From contig JAZKXZ010000025.1 of assembly GCA_045611845.1 (NCBI GenBank), forward strand, positions 1 through 64,000: 64,000 nucleotides of DNA. The letters run 5' to 3'. This stretch comes from Enterocola sp045611845 (GTDB taxonomy: Bacteria > Bacteroidota > Bacteroidia > Bacteroidales > Paludibacteraceae). Position numbers and translations under genes: made by a program. The notes below the pieces were generated by a model. The model searched no databases. It saw only the letters and a program-made list of their open reading frames with translations, and was not told the origin of the DNA. Each line of letters opens with the position of its first letter. Position 1 is the stretch's first letter. Positions 61,623 through 64,000 of this stretch are shown one piece after another.

Positions 61623-62171
61623 ATGAAAAAATTTATATGTACAGTATGCGGATATGTTCACGAAGGTGAAACAGCTCCAGAATTCTGCCCACAATGTAAA
61701 CAACCAGCTAACAAATTTAAAGAACTAGAAGAAAACGGTGCTTTAGAGTTTGTAACAGAGCATGTTATCGGTATCGCTGCTGATACAGATGACGAAATGA
61801 AAAAAGACCTTAACGCTCACTTCCTTGGCGAAGCTACAGAAGTAGGTATGTACCTAGCACTGAGCCGTCAAGCAGACCGCGAAGGTTATCCAGAAATTGC
61901 AGAAGCATTTAAACGTTATGCATGGGAAGAAGCAGAACACTGCGCTAAATTTGCAGAACTTCTTGGTGAAGTAGTTTGGGATACCAAAACTAACCTAGAA
62001 AAACGTATGAACGCAGAAAGCGGTGCTTGCGCAGATAAAATGCGTATTGCAAAACGTGCTAAACAACTAGATCTTGACGCTATCCACGATACAGTTCACG
62101 AAATGGCAAAGGACGAAGCACGTCATGGTAAAGGTTTTGAAGGTTTATACAAACGTTATTTTGGTAAATAA
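61623..62171 (+). CDS. Reverse rubrerythrin
   Basis: The 182-residue protein has an N-terminal rubredoxin domain (CTVCGYVHEGETAPEFCPQC) and then a ferritin-like diiron domain with EEAEHCAKF and DEARHGKGF. The order is the reverse of classical rubrerythrin. Such proteins reduce hydrogen peroxide in anaerobes. It follows the mini-rubredoxin by 19 nt. Confidence 0.9.
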   Translation: MKKFICTVCGYVHEGETAPEFCPQCKQPANKFKELEENGALEFVTEHVIGIAADTDDEMKKDLNAHFLGEATEVGMYLALSRQADREGYPEIAEAFKRYAWEEAEHCAKFAELLGEVVWDTKTNLEKRMNAESGACADKMRIAKRAKQLDLDAIHDTVHEMAKDEARHGKGFEGLYKRYFGK

Positions 62172-62190
62172 GAAATTTTTCTTATCTTCA
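62159..62190 (+). promoter_or_regulatory. Possible internal promoter of rubrerythrin
   Basis: TTTTG (62159-62163), 19-nt spacer and TATCTTCA (62183-62190), a near match to TAnnTTTG (one base differs at the end). It overlaps the end of the reverse rubrerythrin gene. Confidence 0.4.
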
Positions 62191-62225
62191 CAACCTAAAT
62201 TACAAACAATTTAAAAATTATTGTC

Positions 62226-62801
62226 ATGAAAAGTATAAAAGGCACAAAAACAGAAAAAAATCTTCTAATTGCTTTTGCAGGTGAAAGCCAAGCTAGAAAC
62301 AGATACACATTCTTTGCTAGCGTTGCAAAAAAAGAAGGTTACGAACAAATTTCTGCAAACTTCACAGAAACAGCTGAACAAGAAAAAGAACACGCTAAAA
62401 AATTCTTCAAATTCTTGGAAGGTGGCGATTTAGAAATTACTGCAACTTACCCTGCTGGTAAAATCGGTAATACTATCGAAAACCTAAAAGCAGCAGCTGC
62501 TGGCGAACACGGTGAATGGGCTATCGACTATCCAGAAATGGCTAACGTGGCAGACGAAGAAGGTTTCCCAGAAATCGCAGAAACATATCGCAGAATTGCT
62601 ATCGTAGAAAAAATGCACGAAGACAGATACAATCGCTTCTTACAAAATATTCTAGACGGCAAAGTATTTGTGAAAGACACTGAAGTAACATGGCAATGTC
62701 GCAACTGCGGTTACATCCTAGATGGCAAAGAAGCTCCAGAACTTTGCCCAGCATGCCAACACCCAAAAGCATACTTCGAAGTGAAAAAAGAAAATTATTA
62801 A
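62226..62801 (+). CDS. rbr: Rubrerythrin
   Basis: The 191-residue protein is a classical rubrerythrin: ferritin-like domain (AFAGESQARNRYTFFASVA, TAEQEKEHAKKFFKF, AIVEKMHEDRYNRF) followed by a C-terminal rubredoxin domain (WQCRNCGYILDGKEAPELCPAC). It detoxifies hydrogen peroxide with electrons from rubredoxin or NADH. A strong terminator follows. Confidence 0.95.
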   Translation: MKSIKGTKTEKNLLIAFAGESQARNRYTFFASVAKKEGYEQISANFTETAEQEKEHAKKFFKFLEGGDLEITATYPAGKIGNTIENLKAAAAGEHGEWAIDYPEMANVADEEGFPEIAETYRRIAIVEKMHEDRYNRFLQNILDGKVFVKDTEVTWQCRNCGYILDGKEAPELCPACQHPKAYFEVKKENY

Positions 62802-62821
62802 TCATAATTAACTAATATCCG

Positions 62822-62857
62822 AAAAGAGGCTGACAATACTGTCAGCCTCTTTTTTTT
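62822..62857 (+). terminator. Terminator after rubrerythrin
   Basis: A 14-bp stem pairs 62822-62835 with 62840-62853 around ATAC, then the T-run. Confidence 0.93.
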
Positions 62858-62917
62858 ATTTAATACTACGGCATTTTTAATTAATATATTTTAAAGCACT
62901 AATAGTAAAATTCTCTA

Positions 62918-62925
62918 TACTTTTG
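62918..62925 (+). promoter_or_regulatory. -7 element of the terminal secreted-protein gene
   Basis: TACTTTTG matches TAnnTTTG, 39 bp before the ATG at 62965. No clear -33. Confidence 0.4.
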
Positions 62926-62964
62926 GTTGTATAAAACTTAAATAAAACGTTTGAATTAAAAGTT

Positions 62965-64000
62965 ATGAAAAGATTTTACTTATTAGTATTAATATATATA
63001 TTTATTAATATTTCAGTGTCTTCTGCCAAGGTTGCAGAAAGGACTATGTTTGTGTGTTCAGGTGAATTGAGAAATTCACAAAGTGTTAAAAAGAGCGAAT
63101 ATCCTTCGCTGGAAGTTTTAAGAGGAGATTCTATAAAATTTACAGCTGTTTGGGATGATTTGTCAAAAATTAATTATTATTATTTGTGGCAAATGTCAAC
63201 TGATGCAGAATCTTGGAGCGTAGTTAATCCTTATAATTTCGAGGATAATGAATATGAAGAAGTAGTACTAGAAGAAGGTGTAAAATATTATAGAGTAGTG
63301 GTTTTAACAGATTATTCTCTTTATTTCCAGTATGATAATATAGAAGACTGTGAAGATTGCAAGATTTCTGATATAGTAGAGGTGATTACTAAGTCTTTAG
63401 ATTTAACCTACGAAGTATTAAATCCAGAACCTTGTTTGGTGACAGAAACATTAAATCTAAGATTTTATGTGAAAAATCCATTGTCTAGAGCAGTAGAGAA
63501 TGTAAAAGTAAATTTTGAAGTTCTTTCTGTTGAGGCATTACGTATTTCTGCCCTAGAAGACTCTAGTAATTTTAATGATTCTATATTGCAATGGAATGTG
63601 GGAACATTGTTGGCAGACGAAACAAAAACAATTGATATAGCTGTGAAGTCTCCTATGTTTTACTTCTCTTTAGGAGTGTATGTATCTACTGTTGAAAGTT
63701 TGCGTTGGCGAGATTATGAATATGCTTCCACAAAGGTGTATGTAGAGGAAATGTTTAGAGAATATATAGGCGACAGTTATAGTTTTTATACGGCTGAGGT
63801 TTGTGGGTCTTTGACGCCAAATATTGTGGATATTGCAACGTGTTGTGGCATAACAAGTAGTGATATTAGATTTTATGAGGATGAAGAGAGACAGAAGGAA
63901 GCCATAAGCATAGATACTTCTATACCTACACCAAAAGAAGGTAAGACATATTATATTGTAGGGGTTGACAAAAGTGGTTGTGAAAGCAAAATGACAGACT
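62965..64000 (+). CDS. Large secreted protein, 3'-truncated by the window
   Basis: The frame is open from ATG 62965 to the window end (345 codons). It has a signal peptide (MKRFYLLVLIYIFINISVSSA), an Ig-like or PKD-like beginning (LEVLRGDSIKFTAVWDDLSK), a DUF11/adhesin-like segment (ENVKVNFEVLSVEALRISALEDSS... GTLLADETKTIDI) and a Cys-containing module (CCGITSSDIRFYEDEERQ, SGCESKM). This is typical of long Bacteroidetes surface or T9SS-exported proteins, but the C-terminal sorting domain would be outside the window. Function unknown. Confidence 0.7.
   Translation, partial: MKRFYLLVLIYIFINISVSSAKVAERTMFVCSGELRNSQSVKKSEYPSLEVLRGDSIKFTAVWDDLSKINYYYLWQMSTDAESWSVVNPYNFEDNEYEEVVLEEGVKYYRVVVLTDYSLYFQYDNIEDCEDCKISDIVEVITKSLDLTYEVLNPEPCLVTETLNLRFYVKNPLSRAVENVKVNFEVLSVEALRISALEDSSNFNDSILQWNVGTLLADETKTIDIAVKSPMFYFSLGVYVSTVESLRWRDYEYASTKVYVEEMFREYIGDSYSFYTAEVCGSLTPNIVDIATCCGITSSDIRFYEDEERQKEAISIDTSIPTPKEGKTYYIVGVDKSGCESKMTD

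Noticed and set aside
62822..62857. Strong palindrome considered as an operator
   Set aside because: It is followed by a long T-run and lies directly after rbr, so a terminator explains it.
1..64000. CRISPR arrays, tRNA, rRNA, IS elements, prophage or integration sites
   Set aside because: I saw no regularly spaced repeats, no transposase or integrase sequence and no tRNA-like cloverleaf in any gap.

Overview
The window is a 64 kb piece of a low-GC Bacteroidetes chromosome, most probably order Bacteroidales. The signs are: recurrent TTG/TTTG-N19-22-TAnnTTTG promoters; A-rich starts that mostly lack a Shine-Dalgarno sequence; a DUF3467 gene beside rpsL; a ribosomal superoperon without tuf or adk; PpiC/SurA-type chaperones next to an OstA-like gene; a papain-family protease with a type IX-type C-terminal sorting domain; and rubrerythrins plus a biotin-dependent Na+-pumping decarboxylase, which suit an anaerobe. 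I do not name a genus.

Layout. 1-2.5 kb: 3' part of a biotin-dependent decarboxylase alpha subunit and its OadB-type membrane subunit. 2.5-6 kb: a polysaccharide flippase, an asparagine-synthase-like protein and a ComF-like protein. 6-17.9 kb (minus strand): birA, a GHL10-type glycosidase, gltX, mutL, a small membrane protein, xth, an MlaF/MlaE-like lipid ABC pair, the C1 protease and a 7TM-HD phosphohydrolase (PgpH type). 17.9-36.4 kb: DUF3467, then the str-S10-spc-alpha superoperon from rpsL to rplQ, including rpmD and rpmJ, ending at an intrinsic terminator. 36.4-39 kb: a membrane metallophosphoesterase, a small HTH gene behind a highly structured leader, and a lipoprotein. 39-44.3 kb: pyrH, frr, a BamA/TamA-like barrel, rsgA and a histidine kinase, then DUF177-rpmF. 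44.3-45.8 kb: trpB (TrpB2 type) behind a Trp-codon leader peptide and attenuator. 45.8-57.2 kb (minus): an envelope-biogenesis block (OstA-like protein and three PpiC/SurA-family proteins), guaB, rnz, recQ and recJ. 57.2-60.7 kb: tsaC-like gene, ClC channel, lptF/G-like permease. 60.7-61 kb: a candidate structured small RNA on the minus strand. 61-62.9 kb: perR, mini-rubredoxin, reverse rubrerythrin and rubrerythrin (peroxide defence). The window closes inside a large secreted-protein gene.

Most genes are housekeeping. The most noteworthy signals are non-coding: (1) the trp attenuator with three consecutive Trp codons at 44302-44414; (2) a roughly 120-nt nested hairpin in the leader of a 69-residue HTH gene at 37743-37863; (3) a promoter-driven RNA of about 170 nt whose two ends pair (60698-60866, minus), resembling 6S RNA; (4) a perfect 7-1-7 PerR-type operator at 60981-60995; (5) GGAGTTA heptads that follow stop codons. 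I found no CRISPR array, tRNA, rRNA, insertion sequence or prophage.
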